The notes: a model not told the origin generated them from the letters alone. 64,000 nucleotides of DNA from Muricea muricata (GCA_963855995.1 OY979717.1:29242246-29306245); one strand, 5' to 3'. Positions 36,701 through 50,317 are shown, numbered from the stretch's first letter. Program-made: numbers and translations.

Positions 36701-38076
36701 GAGTCATCCAACAGTTACTTGAAAAACGATTGTCCTTAAACCTTAAACTCCAAGCGCTCAACGCATAATTGGAGCACAATTTGTAAGATTCATAGTTGAA
36801 CTTTGCAGGTATTTGTGAATGTACTGTTCACGTAGGGAGAAATTTGCCCTCTAAGAAATGACTTCCATACTAGATTTCTAGACTGATTAAACGGTGCTCC
36901 CACTCTGCTCTGCATGTCTAAAGTTTATGTTTTGAAAGAACAACGTATTTGGGTCGAGCTCTGAAAAATCTCAGTGATTTTTTGTTATGTCGATCAATGA
37001 TTGTTAATTTTATTGACAAAAAGTTACCATTAGCTTAATTAGTATTATTTGAAAGAAGAACTATGAGTGTTTTAAATGGATTTATTTTCTGTGGGTTAGT
37101 TGATTGGTGGAAAAATTTTCAAAATAAAGTTTGTTTTAGCCGAAAAATGAAGCCGAGAATCCAAATTAAGATAAGTAACTTCATCGCATGCTACGGTAAT
37201 GATTCCCTTTGTGCTTTTCTCGTGAATTATTACTGACCACAATAGAATGTTTGCCATTCTGCTCAAAGAAAAAGCGCGACAGTTGATCAGCGGTAATGCG
37301 ATGTAGCTGCATTCTTTTGCAATTATAACTATACAGTATAATTTTTTCTGCATATTTAGTCACAATGTTGTCAAATATTTTGAGCCGCATGACAAACAGT
37401 TCAGATAGGAAGCCTACAAGCGAGTGATAAAGTAATAAGACGTTGACTTTAAATTTAATCATAAAGAACTAGTGCCCTCTTCTTTTTAAGTCGACTTAAA
37501 ACGAAGAGCCTTGTTTATTACTACCTTCACTGGCAAAGTTAGTTCAAGATCTTGCCTACGAGGAGAGTTTTAACACTTTAAACCTCTATAATTATATATC
37601 TTTACAGTACCATGCAGTACTAACATGAGTCACCAAAAAAAGTGAAGTTCAAACGGCAAACAGATGTTAACTATATAGTCACGTAGAAAATTAAATACTG
37701 TTCATTGACCGTCACAAACTAATACAATCTATAAATCATCAATGCGTTTTGTTGCACCAAAAATCGCTCTATTAAAAAGTATAGCTCTATGAAAAATATG
37801 AAATTGGTTACAAGCAATACGATTGCATGGAATAATTCATATCCTCTTGAAATTGCGAAACGCATATGTGTGATTTATTTCGGCAATTAGCATATACATG
37901 CCGATCATGAGGGCAAATTATATGCAATTTTCCGCTGAGCAATCGAAAGCGGGGTCGTGGACGATAGAGTTGTTCCAGCTTTACGTGTTCCAGCACAAAC
38001 TATTTTTACGAAATATATATGTTATTTTGGACGTTGCATGACATTTATTTTTAGTACAAATAAACCCAGAGAAACC

Positions 38077-38083
38077 TATAAAA
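38077..38083 (+). promoter_or_regulatory. TATA box of IL-17-like gene B
   Basis: TATAAAA in the context CCTATAAAATGGGT, 89 bp upstream of the start codon. The context is shared with the other copies. A TTCCAGC...TTTACGT block about 100 bp further upstream is also conserved. Confidence 0.8.
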
Positions 38084-38165
38084 TGGGTCCCCGAATTCAA
38101 CTGATCAACACATGCAACTACGACTTTCCGTAGAAAAAACGAAGAAGTACTAAAATCAAGACAAC

Positions 38166-38841
<676 letters not shown>

Positions 38842-39566
38842 ATTACTCATACTGTATTGAGGTGGCAATCGTGATTTTAAACACTTTTAAAACTTCGAAC
38901 AATGAACATTTTAGTAATTTATACACTATGTACACTTGCTTTCATGTTTTATCTCTATAAATACAAGACCGTTAAAGCACGCACTGGAATAGATTGAATG
39001 AAAAGAATATTTATCCTTATCAAAGATTTGAAATCTACTTGATTACAGAAAGTAATAAATAGTAACTTATTAAAGTATTGAAGCGTACCCGTTGTTAACT
39101 TTAAATTTTCCACTAATAGACTAGCTAGTTGAATAAAGCTTATGTATTTAACAAAACAGTTATTGTTGCCACATAGCCTACAATGATTGAATGTGATAAT
39201 TATATTCTATTGTTCTTCAAAAGCGCAGTTACATTATTCTTGACTTGCAACCAACTTCTCGGGGCAGACTGCACAATGCTTCTCGCCCACGTTGGCTAGT
39301 GCCCACAATAGAACTGAGCTTGTGCTTCACCACAAACATGGTTGACGTGCAAGTCAAGAATGGGGTGCATCAATAAAAAGTAGACCGTTTGCATTAATTT
39401 TACTGCTCAGAAAGCTAAGAAAGACGCAAGACCTTATCACACTAGGAATTTTAAAGGTCTTTATTATTGATTTCCCATGCGTACAAAACAGTTTGTTTTT
39501 CGTTCGAAGCATTCAGAGCTGTCAAAATGATATAAAAGATTGAAGGGTTTGAATCCAGGTTGAAAA

Positions 39567-39844
39567 ATTTTACTATTTATTTGTTCTTCCAGATTAACAA
39601 AAAGTTTAAATACTTTTGTCTAACGTTTCGGTCTCCTCTACGTATAGTTATAGCTTAATAGTTGATGAACGTGCACGCGCGGACTCGCGTGAGCAAACTC
39701 GCGAACTTCCAGCTGACGCAAGTCAGTAACGGTAAACTTTTAATTTCATAGTCTTTGATAATGGTTTCCGTAGAGGAGACCGAAACGTTAGACAAAAGTA
39801 TCTAAACTTTTTGTCAATTTGGAAGAACAAATAAATAGTAAAAT
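39567..39844. mobile_element. TIR MITE (~278 bp)
   Basis: ATTTTACTATTTATTTGTTC at the left is mirrored at the right (GAACAAATAAATAGTAAAAT). The inverted match continues through AACGTTTCGGTCTCCTCTACG for about 75 bp. It sits in the right arm beyond IL-17-like gene B. Confidence 0.85.
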
Positions 39845-41027
39845 ATAAAAGATGCGGCTAATTTGAATTGCAGCTACCTCAAAGAGTCTAATTTTTATTG
39901 ACACAACCTATTTATACTGATGACCTATACGAGGGAACGAAATTTTTAATGTTATTTCTTTTCAGAACTTTGCCAAGGGTCGTTAAGCTTGTTTTCCACT
40001 TAAGCTGTATCGTAGCGAAACGTAGGGTAAACACTGCGGCAGAACTAATGATACGAGTACAAAGAATACCCTACGTGACGGAAAAAATCCGGAACCCAGT
40101 CCATTATCTCAAATAATGGCAATGGATTGGGTTGGGGCTTTTAACAGCTTGCGTGAAAATTAATTTTAGAGTGAATTCATATATGCGTAGGAAATAATGA
40201 ACTTCATGCAGAACTGAGCATACAAGTGTTGTCAAGTGCAAAGTTCTAATTTTGTTAGAGATTGTAAGAGAGTGGCGGAATGTAATGAAAGCGACAGAGA
40301 ATTCTTGACATGCAACCAATCTCTCGGGAATCATAAGACAATGTTACTCGCCCACTACGACTGGTGCGCGCAATAGAATTGATAAAATATTCTTTTGTGC
40401 CTCACCACCAACATGGCTGACGTGCAAGTCAAGAATTGTTCATAACACAGTCAAGGTGCAGAGAGGATCGACGTGATACGGCCAATGCACTGAGTTGTAT
40501 TTCGAATCCGGAGACGTCAATGAAGACCTGTTTTCTGACATCTGTAATGCCTTTAGAAGAAAATGTCTTGCAAAATGTGGCTGGGAATGCAAAATTAAAG
40601 TGTTCCCAAAGCAAGGCGAGATGGGCAGTAAATCGTTCTCAAAGGATACGAAGCGAGTATACAGACGGTGGGCGATTTAATAAGCAGTTATTGGAGATGA
40701 TATTATAGATAGATATTATAGGTGAGGCTTTGAGTTATTTTATTGATGTTAGAAACTGAAATTTATTACGTTTTTCTGTGTTATGTCATGGATGGAGAAC
40801 AAATTAAACTAAATCTATATTGCTGTTATTGTAAATACCGCTGTTTTGCTGTCATGACAGTGTCCAATATTTGAGAAATTACGGACGCTTGTTCAAAATA
40901 ATGACTGGTAGAAGTTCATTGTTAAAAAGAATAGTCAGCTAGAACAATAGATCGAATAACGAATTACGTTTCGTAAAGACGAAACCATTGAGTATTTTGA
41001 TAATATAATCATCTGGGTAATAATTAT

Positions 41028-41178
41028 CTGGGGCCGGTTGTATAAAACTTCTAATCACTTTTTTAATCACTGTTTCGTAGTTAAATAGTGATTAAGTACA
41101 AAATACGTTGTTCTGATTGGTTGACGTTTCCACTAATCATAGTTAACTTTAATCACTTTTTTATACAACCGGCCCCTG
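41028..41178. mobile_element. TIR MITE (~150 bp), GGGGCCGGTTGTATAAAA ends
   Basis: CTGGGGCCGGTTGTATAAAA and its complement TTTTATACAACCGGCCCCTGG bound a short sequence with further inverted AATCACTTTTTTA motifs. It is non-coding. Confidence 0.85.
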
Positions 41179-41499
41179 GGTTTTAACTTTTGCTAACGGT
41201 TAAAGTGGGAACCGACTTTTTAAAGATTAGAAATCCCTAAATTCAACGTACCGACAATGAATCGCGCCACTTACAGCTGCTCTTCACTTGCTCTTCACTC
41301 TTTTGCTAATAAGATAAGTGAGTAAAAGACAATTCAAGAACGCACACATAACGTATAACAGCGATTTGATTTTTACCACTTGAGAAGCTATTATGTTGAA
41401 TAAAAACGTAGAATTTTGGAACACGTATACAGCATGTTTTAATCAGAACTGATGAGAGTATGTTAGTGTAAAATCCTTTTCCCGCAGACAATTTTATCA

Positions 41500-41880
41500 A
41501 ATATAAGACGAAACAGACTCCAAATATCATCATCTTGTAAACTCAAGATTTGAGTTTGTTCTTTTAAATAACTCAAATCTGGGATTATTCATTCAAATCT
41601 TGAGTTATTCATACTTGTTCATTTAAATAACTCAAATCTTGAGTTTACAAGATGATGATATTCAGTGGCGGTTCACAGCCCATTCTAGGATATATTTACA
41701 TTCTAAAATACCTTCAAAGCAATTTCATTGGCTAGATTTTATTCTTTTGAAATTCATAACCTATGACATTGTTATAAAGTTATTTTGAATCTAAAATTGA
41801 GCTGCTATAATTCATTTTGACTTACCCTGGATCCGCCACTGATGATATTCGGAGTCTGTTTCGTCATATATTTGTATATT
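41500..41880. mobile_element. Palindromic MITE interrupted by a hAT MITE
   Basis: Inverted halves run from about 41510 (GACGAAACAGACTCCAAATA) to about 41873 (complement TATTCGGAGTCTGTTTCGTC), with internal CTCAAGATTTGAGTT hairpins. The hAT MITE at 41663-41841 is inserted in the right half, so the palindrome is older. Confidence 0.75.
41663..41841. mobile_element. hAT-type MITE, family H1, copy 2, with 8-bp target duplication
   Basis: CAGTGGCGG...CCGCCACTG ends with a perfect 8-bp duplication ATGATATT (41655-41662 and 41842-41849). The internal sequence matches the 10422-10602 copy in reverse orientation. Confidence 0.93.
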
Positions 41881-42370
41881 AGTGTACAGGAAGCTTGACT
41901 GACAAAGACCGCACAAACTTCTCGTTAGTGGCCTTACTGTCCATCTCCACACAAGAGATATCGGCCGAGCCAGAGTTACTCGTGCATGTTAATTCAGCCG
42001 ATGGCTCACCGTCTGCTGGTTGATTTTACCGAGTTTTGAGTTTCATGCAACGTTTTCTCGCTTCTCAAACATGTTTCATGTATATTCAGGTTCAATGCGT
42101 GATATCAACTAGCAAGTAGAAACGAGTTTAAGGTTTGTTATTATTACTACCTGTCAATGTACTAATGAAATACCTTGTGATAAAATGGCGTACAGCCGAA
42201 ACACGTCAAGAATCAAGCAAGATACGAAAGAGCAATTTTAACAATGCCATTTGAACCAAATATAGCCGTGTTTTTTACAAGTTTGAATTTTTGTAGAACA
42301 AGTCTTAGGTGGAGAATGATGCTCTGAAATCACAAAGACTAGGATAAGTTACATACTTAAGCGCAGAGAC

Positions 42371-42676
42371 TTCAAAGAGGGTGGTAAAGGGTATTTTCGT
42401 GAGCCGTTGTCGATTAATATCTGTTGCGTCATGGGAATTGCGAAATGCTTGATTTTGGTGTCGTGAAATGTGATTTGTTTTACGCCCGTGAGGTGAGATT
42501 CTCAATCAAAATGCTCTGTGAAATGAGAATAATCGATGTCAGTCTCGTGAATTGTGACTCCATTGTTCAAATAGGAGTAAAAATATTTTCGGGGGTCGTC
42601 GGACTTTCTCGTAACCCGAACGTAAATCCCCCTCCCTGTAAACGTGATCCCCAACCCCTTTTACCACCCTCTTAAA
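42371..42676. mobile_element. ~0.3-kb TIR element next to the orphan IL-17 promoter
   Basis: CTTCAAAGAGGGTGGTAAAG at the left mirrors CTTTTACCACCCTCTTAAAG at the right. The interior has loosely repeated GTGAAATGTGA / GTGAATTGTGA motifs. It ends within ~15 bp of the point where IL-17 promoter homology stops. Confidence 0.7.
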
Positions 42677-42689
42677 GTTCTTTTTGAAT

Positions 42690-42880
42690 TAGACTAAAAA
42701 TAGATGTCAACATGATTAAGTTCCTCAGATTGTGAAATAATTAGTACGAAGTAGCTATTCCATAAAGGACGTAAAGCTGAAACAAAACTACATCCTCTGT
42801 AGATGTACGACCGCTTTCGATTGTCAAAGGAAATTTGATGATATGATTGGTATGCATAATAGTGGCAAAATTTTTAATTG
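42690..42880 (-). promoter_or_regulatory. Orphan IL-17-type upstream region (gene lost)
   Basis: On the minus strand this reads CAATCGAAAGCGG, then GTTTTGTTTCAGCTTTACGTCC, then TTGACATCTATTTTTAG. The same blocks occur in the same order upstream of the intact genes at 37.93-38.06 kb and 46.64-46.78 kb. Homology ends before the TATA box, where a TIR element begins, and no exon 1 or exon 2 homology was seen to the left. It is a remnant of a fifth, divergently oriented IL-17 copy. Confidence 0.65.
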
Positions 42881-43979
42881 TATCCATTCGAACACCTTTT
42901 GCGAAGGCAGAGCACATGAATTATTTCAATCCTGGTACACATGCATGACATAATATTTTTACATTTATGCACATTGTCTTTGCAAGTATATGAAATAGTT
43001 CTTAGTGGAGGAAAAATAAGTTATTTTGTCGGACGCATAATTTTCTGGTGTCTCTATTTTTTAGGCAGTTGTATGTGCATCAAAAATGCATAATTCAGCC
43101 TTAAGAATGTTAAAGGTTTTGTCTAGTTTTAAATAAAATGAAGACTCTACAAATAACTATTAATAACGTCCCAATGTGCCCTAAAATGACCTTCACGATT
43201 ATCATATTCATTAAGTAAACATGGATGTCAAAAAATTTTCAAGCAGAATTTTTTGACAATAAAGTCATTTGTGACCTTGCATGTTTACTTTCTATAGAAA
43301 AAATCTCGAAATCATCTTGCGCATTTATTTGGAATCATATAGAAATCGTTTTATGCTTTGTTCCATAAATGAATGCCTGCATAAGTTTTCTTCTACAGTG
43401 ACTAAGGATCTTTATTTCATGAAACAACAAGACCATTTAATCTTTGATATCATTTGGATATTGTGGGGCTTTCAGTAAAAGAAAGTTGTTGTTAAATGTT
43501 TATTTTTTACATTACAACTTATGTAATGTTCATAGTTGACTAAGAGAGGAAGACGTGCGGGCGAAGTTACATCGCATTATCTGACCTCCTGCTGGGTGAC
43601 ATAATTTCCTTGAACAACGGTAAAAGCTCTAGATTGTCACAAATGTTTGCTTGGTTTTGGCTTGACTTTTATCAACAATGATTTCCATTCAACAGGAAAT
43701 CATTGTTAATAAAAAAATTCATTGACTTTTCTAGTGGTGGAAGATAGATTATTTTAATTTTGCCAATCGTGAGTAGATATTACTAGCTGATCAGCGTGAA
43801 AATTTTTGCTTTCAATAGCAAAGTGCAATGACCGCGAGAAACGCTGGAACTAATCGTTTCGACATTGATAATTGATATACATCATTTGTCTGAGTATTCC
43901 CAAATACTATGCACATGTTAATGAAATACCCGTTTCTTTCCCTTAAACCTCTGTTTCGCACAAATTCTCTTAATTACCT

Positions 43980-44110
43980 GTTGGCAAAAATAGCTAGACT
44001 TATATTGTATATACAAGTTTATTCCTATATTGACTTATATTGTATATAGACTTATATATAGACTTATATTGTATAAGTTTATTCCAAAGTTTATTCCTCT
44101 AATCGTTATT
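43980..44110. repeat. Short AT-rich tandem repeats
   Basis: GACTTATATTGTATA is repeated several times, with AAGTTTATTCC interspersed. Confidence 0.8.
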
Positions 44111-44199
44111 GGTATTCGATAATTATATCACCAAGATAACCATGCAGGAACAGGCCAACTGATATATTGTTGACCTCGTTCCAGCCGCTTCAAAAATTA

Positions 44200-46550
44200 G
44201 CAGCAAAAAAGAGGGTACATTTTCTCTGAGCAAATTTAAAACTTTGAATTCTAGTTCCTAAAAGGAAGTATGAAGCATACAATCGATACTCGTGTGATCG
44301 CGTGCAAGAACTGTTTGTTTGGGTAGCTAGGCAACACAGGCATAATGACTCAGCATGCGGCCGCGTGAAATCAGTCATTATAACGTCCGCAAAAACAAAG
44401 ATCATATGATTGAAATTACATGTACATGCTAGCGCTGACAAGTATTCACATGTATATGATAAGGTTGCATCATTCTCCGCAATGTATTCGGAAAGACTTT
44501 GTCAAAACCAGAAAAATTTTACAGAGATATTTAGGACCGACGTTCATGCTAGAAGATTTGTGATTTCCATGTTTAGCGCGTCTTGTGCAATTTGAAAGAC
44601 TTTTTTATAATATAAGATTATTTTTAAAATTGCAGTGAAGACAGGTTTCTGTAATGGCCCTCCTGTATACATGAATCAGGTATGCCTTCATATATGTCAT
44701 ATAAGATCAACGATCGAGACCGATCTCATTACGTTGAAGAACATCAGAAATATAGGGAATAAATTAGTAGATAAGAACATGTAATGTCATTTTACAACAC
44801 ATAATTTTTTTTATATTATGCATTGAATATACGTAGTTGCGATATTTCTTGTTCATAGTTAAAAATTTTTGAGTTATCAAATTTACTTACCAATTAGATT
44901 AAGAGCACGAGATTTGCCCGAATCAACTATCAACGCATAGAAATTGAGATAAAACGGGTAATCTAATTGTTTTAGTAGAATCTGAAATAAATAATTGATT
45001 TTTAAGTCACTTTGCTGAAAAATACTATCACAAATTAATTGTCTTTGAATTCAAAAAATACACCAAGAAAATTATTGTTTTTTTACTCGCTATCTATCGA
45101 GCAACAGATAGCAAGTAGATTAGCCATTCAAATTACAACATTGGCATGCTAGTATGATTCTATTAAATTATATTAGGCTAATCGGGCTCCAATTAGCTCC
45201 AATGAACCGGCTTCTTTTAACACACTTTATATCAAAACTAAAAGTGCTCTGCAAAAAAGTTTTATCTGTTTCAATGTTTTGCAAGCAGCATGCATTCACA
45301 TGCGTAGCTCCCGATTTTTCTTTCACCGATAAAGTAAATCGTTTAGACTAAAAATGGAAACATAATTGAAAAATGCTGTTTTTCGTATTGCAAGATAGAC
45401 CTTCAGTTTTATGTCAGGGCTTTCAAATTGCTTTAATAAAACAGATCATCCTTCTAGAAAGAGCTGAAATGAAATTTCTTACACTATTTTTACATCTTCA
45501 CATGACAAGAAAAAGGTAAAAATCGGCATAATTATATAACATTTGACTCAAATCTACCTTAAAGCGTTTACTTTCTTGTTAATGGTTTCTCTATTGGAGA
45601 ATGCACGTGCTATGAGCCAAACTAGTCAATAAGGTACTTGCAATCGCTAATATAAAGGTAAACTTTCTGCGTGAAGAAATTGCAACCGGAGCTTTTTACT
45701 AGATTTAATTCCCTCGTCACTTAAAAACTTTACGTTCGAATTTTTTTCACGTCAAAAGTGAGTAAGAAAATTGAAAGTAGCTATTTTATTGGCTCATTAG
45801 ACTCAAAATGTATTAATCTGGTTCTGCAGAGGCTAAAATAATTGACAGGCATTTCTTCACAAAATATAGTTAAAAAGCTTTTAGAGAGGAAAAATGTTTA
45901 TACCAGCTTGCATAATTCCCACTATATAGAACCTCTGCCGTAGCTATAGCAATCCAACAGGAATTCAAAGTAACTCAACAGGTGGCCAGATTGCGATGCG
46001 TGCCAATCATGTTTCCCATTACAGTAAACTATTCATATTACAGTTTCCAATTGTAATGTATAAAAGTTTAGTTTAAAAAGACACAAAGGCTAAAAGTCTG
46101 ATAATGGTATGCAGGAAGTCTTGAACTCTCCTTCTCAAAGGAAGCTGGATGTTTTTTGCCCTATCCCGCATTGTCTCTCGTTATACAAAGAAAAATAAAA
46201 TTCATATAAAATTTCAAAATTTAATGTGTTATATACGTTATAAAAATTTAATGCATAATTTTCTTATCTAAAAAAGAAAGAATTCGATGTCCGTAAATTA
46301 ACAGCTAATGAAAAATTAGTGACACTGCGACAATTGAACCCAAAGGAAATGGTCGCGGCAGATTTCAGAACGATCTAGGCAAAGGTCTTCAGGAAACTTG
46401 TGGCTAAATGGTGTTGAATGTTGTTTAAACATGAAAGTACTATATCAAATAAGCAAAGACGCCTTTGTCAACAAAGTTTACGATCGAAATAATCCACGTG
46501 TGCAAACATAGCATCATGTTATGACTGAGGTTTTGTAATGGACACGATGT
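44200..46550. other. Upstream region of IL-17-like gene C, partly duplicon, no gene
   Basis: The segment 44230-44400 resembles 28060-28280. The remainder is AT-rich with only short frames. No RNA gene or protein domain was recognised. Confidence 0.45.
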
Positions 46551-46791
46551 TTGATTAGTAATTATTATTTCATAAGAAAATACGCCAATTACTATGCATG
46601 CCATTCATTTAGCAAATCATACACAATTTTTATTCCTGGTGGCGGAATCGAAAGCGGCCATGAAGACCAAAAAATGCAGTTTTGTTCCAGCGCTATGTCC
46701 TTTACGTCATATCCGCATGGTATTATTTTCTCTAAACATGCGGTAATGGAACTTGACGTTTATTTTTAGGCCAAATGAGGTTGGGGAGAAC

Positions 46792-46798
46792 TATAAAA
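46792..46798 (+). promoter_or_regulatory. TATA box of IL-17-like gene C
   Basis: TATAAAA in CTATAAAATGGGT, 92 bp upstream of the start codon. It is preceded by the conserved TTGACGTTTATTTTTAGG block. Confidence 0.8.
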
Positions 46799-46883
46799 TG
46801 GGTGTCAACGCACAATAAGGCAAGACAGTTACGACGTTTCGAAGAAGAACGAGCGCAAAAAGAACTATATACAGTAAAAGAAA

Positions 46884-47781
46884 ATGGATTCTAAGTCTAT
46901 CATGTGCATGGTTAGTATTTTACATTTGGTAATCTCACAGGACTATATATGTTAACCGCTCTTCAATAGAGCTAGTACAACAAAAATAAAATTGATTAGC
47001 CCTCACGCACACAATTTGAGGTCTTTTCATACATGAAGTGATGATATTCATTAAAGTAGATGGAAATCACACTCCCTCCTCGAACCAGTCCAGCTTTGTA
47101 AAGAGACTATAATCTGTAAAGTGAATGGTAACTGTCATCATATTGTTTACTGATATAACAAAGAGTTCTTCATTTACGTGTAGACATAAGAAAATTTAAT
47201 CATTTTCACGGAATGTTATTGCACCCCAATGGGTAAATTTCTCACGTATTTCTCATGTGTTCTCTTTTTCAAATCCTAACTACGGCAATGATCTTAAATT
47301 TCAGCAGCACAATTCATTGTCAGTTTTATACCGAACCCTATATATAGAGTGACTAATGTGCTTAGTGTCTAGTGACAAGTTCATTAACAATCCATTTCTC
47401 TATTTTCAGCTCTGCCTAGTTATCCTTCAGTTTTCTCTAAAACAAAGCAATTCTTTACCAACCAACTGTGCCTTGACGTACAGTGACCTCACGAGTCGTT
47501 ACCTGCTAGTAAAAAACAATTATCAACCACAACCGACAAACCATTCACAAAAAAGTTGGACTAGTGATTCTATCAAGTGTCCTTGGACTTGGCAGGAATA
47601 TGAAGATGTTAACCGTTTGCCCCATAAGATTGCTGAAGCCCACTGCGGAAGTTCTTGCAATAAATGGTTTTGTCAAGCAGTGAAATATCACACTACAGTC
47701 TTAGTAAGAAAACGGAATGAGTGGAGATTACAAACTAAGGAAATAACTGTGGCTTACGTTTACAGCAAACATACTATTTAA
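46884..47781 (+). CDS. IL-17-like secreted cytokine (copy C), two exons
   Basis: Exon 1 is 46884-46910 (MDSKSIMCM) with a GTTAGT donor. Exon 2 is 47410-47781 after TCTATTTTCAG. The joined frame is 132 residues. Residues 1-~23 form a good signal peptide (hydrophobic MCMLCLVILQFSL). The mature protein has C29, C66-P-W, D75...R78-L-P80, A86-x-C88, C92 and C97, then a V-K-Y-H strand and a terminal ITVAYVY strand, all in IL-17 order. It is more diverged from copy B than pseudogenes A and D are, and its intron (499 bp) lacks the TA array. The same Tyr-x-Tyr replaces the canonical Cys-x-Cys. There is no NST sequon at the position used by copy B. Cytokine function is inferred from the family. Confidence 0.85.
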
Positions 47782-48032
47782 TGTATCACTACGGACATGA
47801 GATACAAACAATTTTGTAACGAACATTTCAAGCACATGCTTTCTTGTTTTATTAAGAGTACTTACTGGAGATAGAAGCGATTTTTACTGATATTTACCAT
47901 TAGATATTAAAATTAGGATTGTAAGAAGATGTCAATATGGGTAAATGGTCATAACGTATTAACTTATTTGAAGTATTAGAGCACATAATATCTGACATAT
48001 TTTTGATATATTGTAGTAGAACAATAGGAAAG

Positions 48033-48493
48033 TTTAAACATGGTGAAGGCTATTTCAGATACCTTGAAGCAGATCGGTCCCAGTACTTTCGTTAATTTCA
48101 CACGGCCAAACAAAGGTCTTATAATATTGCCGGCTTTTGCGCCCGACGACTTTCAGGCTTTGGCTAAGCGTACTGTTTTGCTATATCAAAACTATTCTCA
48201 CTCACTGGGACTGTATCTACTTCACCAAATTTAGCTGAAGAGGGAACGCGTAGTGCGACAATCATTACTTGCCCTTCGGGCTCGCGCTTTAGCTAAATTT
48301 TGTGAAGTAGATATACTCCTAGTGAGTGAGAATAGTTTTAATATAGCAAAACAGTACGCTTAGCCAAAGCCTGAAAATCGTCGGGCGTAAAAGGTGGCAA
48401 TATTATAAGACCTTTGTTTGGCGGTGTGAAATTAACGAAAGTACTGGGACCGATCTGCTTCAAGGTATCTGAAATAGCCTTCACCTTTAAACA
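48033..48493. mobile_element. Foldback element F1 (shared core, private arms)
   Basis: Near-perfect inverted arms: TTTAAACATGGTGAAGGCTA at the left, the complement at the right. They enclose a 139-bp core (48194-48332) that is itself palindromic (TTCTCACTCACTGGGACTGT... and complement). The core recurs at 50101-50238 with different arms. The 64-codon frame on the left arm has no domain and its complement is mirrored on the right, so I do not call it a gene. Confidence 0.85.
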
Positions 48494-48499
48494 CCAATC

Positions 48500-49890
48500 G
48501 TCGTTAGAACTTTTTCAGCCTATCGAATTTTTACTTGAAAGTTATCACACAAACTCGGTTTTCCTGCCTCAGAGAACGATGTAATCAACTCAGGAAAAAA
48601 CGTTAATATCCGCAATATATGCACACTTAAGAAAAGCATTATTAATTTTAAGGTATTTGCGTATGAAAAATAATATAGAGGAAATACTTGTGAATTTCGT
48701 ATTGATAGAAGTTTTGTGGTAATAAATTTCCTTGCTATTTTCGCAAATCTATATTTAAGAACTTGAGAAAACTTCACGTACGATTTCATATATGAAATAG
48801 ACTTTTCACCATCTGTGAAATGTTGCAATTCCACTTACGAATTAACTTACGATTTTACATGCAAACCACTAATCTCATGCACATGTGAAATAATATGTGG
48901 GACTAAAATTTCACACATCAGATATGTAAATTTTACAGGACAATCGTTTGCTTTCACATGTGAAATGATCCAATTCAACACTTAATTTGACATTTTCATC
49001 CTCTCCATGGTAAAAAGTCTCATAATGACTCATAAACGAGTTCTCCTATGTAACTAACAATACAGGACCATAATAATATGACTATACACAACAATCTCTT
49101 CGAATGATGTTAATTCCAACTGCTGTCTACCAATTGTTTCTAGGTTAAGTCAGAAATTTACCTTATTTATTGATTTTCATAGAAATAGTGCGAGACAAGT
49201 TGGGAAAGGGATGTTAGACTGGGCAAAGGCAAAAAATGCGTTGCAAGCTATAACTGCGGCAGTCGTTGAGAAAATGTTACGTAATTTAAGATTGCGAGGC
49301 ACGTTACATTTTGTAATTTGCTTGCAACTTTGTGTTTAAAAAAAAGTTTGCATAGTGTAACAGCACCTTTACCAATTAACAAGTCTGCACTCGATATACT
49401 CACACAGTATATAACGCTACACTCACATTCCAACTACTCAGATTTTGAGTGTACACTCGGTTGTACTTAAGTGGGTTGGCCACAAACTGCTATGCCCCCC
49501 TGTAGACAGTCGCCAACTACCAAACCTTTTTACAAAGCCCTTGTGCCATACTCATGTTGTAGTCAGCACTTAATTTCTTCACAAAAAAATGAAGCAGCTT
49601 TTCGACGTGAAAGCATTAAATTAACCCTCGCGAAGGTATAACGCGCGCAAAACTGAAGAATGAAGACTGCTTAAAAGAGGTCAAATCAATCTCAAGCACG
49701 ACACCCTGGAAATCGTCATGTCGTGTCCTTGATGTTGAGAGTCTGTGGTAGCAATTCAGAGACGGATCTAGAGCGTTAATTCATATACTTATATGTTCTA
49801 CCCGACTAATTTCTTTTTAAATAAACAAGGTTAAATCTGTACCCCAAGCCATATTAATGTTTTAGATCCGTGCACGCCCAGCACAATACG
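48500..49890. other. Intergenic, no gene recognised
   Basis: AT-rich sequence. Short palindromes of the type TTTCACATGTGAAA recur at 48880-48975. A minus-strand frame at 48520-48834 (104 codons) has no recognisable motif and no supporting signals. Confidence 0.45.
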
Positions 49891-49976
49891 AAGATATCAA
49901 CCTCGTCCCCAGGGTCATATTTGTGGGCGCGGTGAGGAAATAGATGACTCTTGTAAAGGCTGTAAAAACGGTCATG

Positions 49977-50311
49977 GCTTTATAGGATACCCTAAAGGAC
50001 GAAATGTCGAGAGAGCACTGGGACTGTGTTGCCCGTGTGTTTTGTGTATCCCCATACATATAATAACTATCAATCACGAGTCATTCTTGGGTTGTCACAT
50101 TTCTCACTCACTGGGACTGTATCTACTTCACCAAATTTAGCTAAAGAGGAAGCGCGTAGCGCAACAATCATTACTCGCTATTCGGGCTCGCGCTTTAGCT
50201 AAATTTCGTGAAGTAGATACAGTCCCAGTGAGTGAGAAATACACAAAACACAGGGGCAACTCGGTCCCAGTGCTCTCTTGACATTTCGACCTTTAGGGTA
50301 TCCTATAAAGC
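49977..50311. mobile_element. Foldback element F2 (shared core, private arms)
   Basis: Arms pair through GCTTTATAGGATACCCTAAA at the left and its complement near 50292-50311. The 138-bp core 50101-50238 is the same as in F1. The left arm has ~45 bp of extra unpaired sequence (50050-50100). Confidence 0.8.
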
Positions 50312-50317
50312 AAGATG

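Noticed and set aside
48040..48234. 64-codon frame on the left arm of foldback F1
   Set aside because: It is part of an inverted repeat arm and has no recognisable domain.
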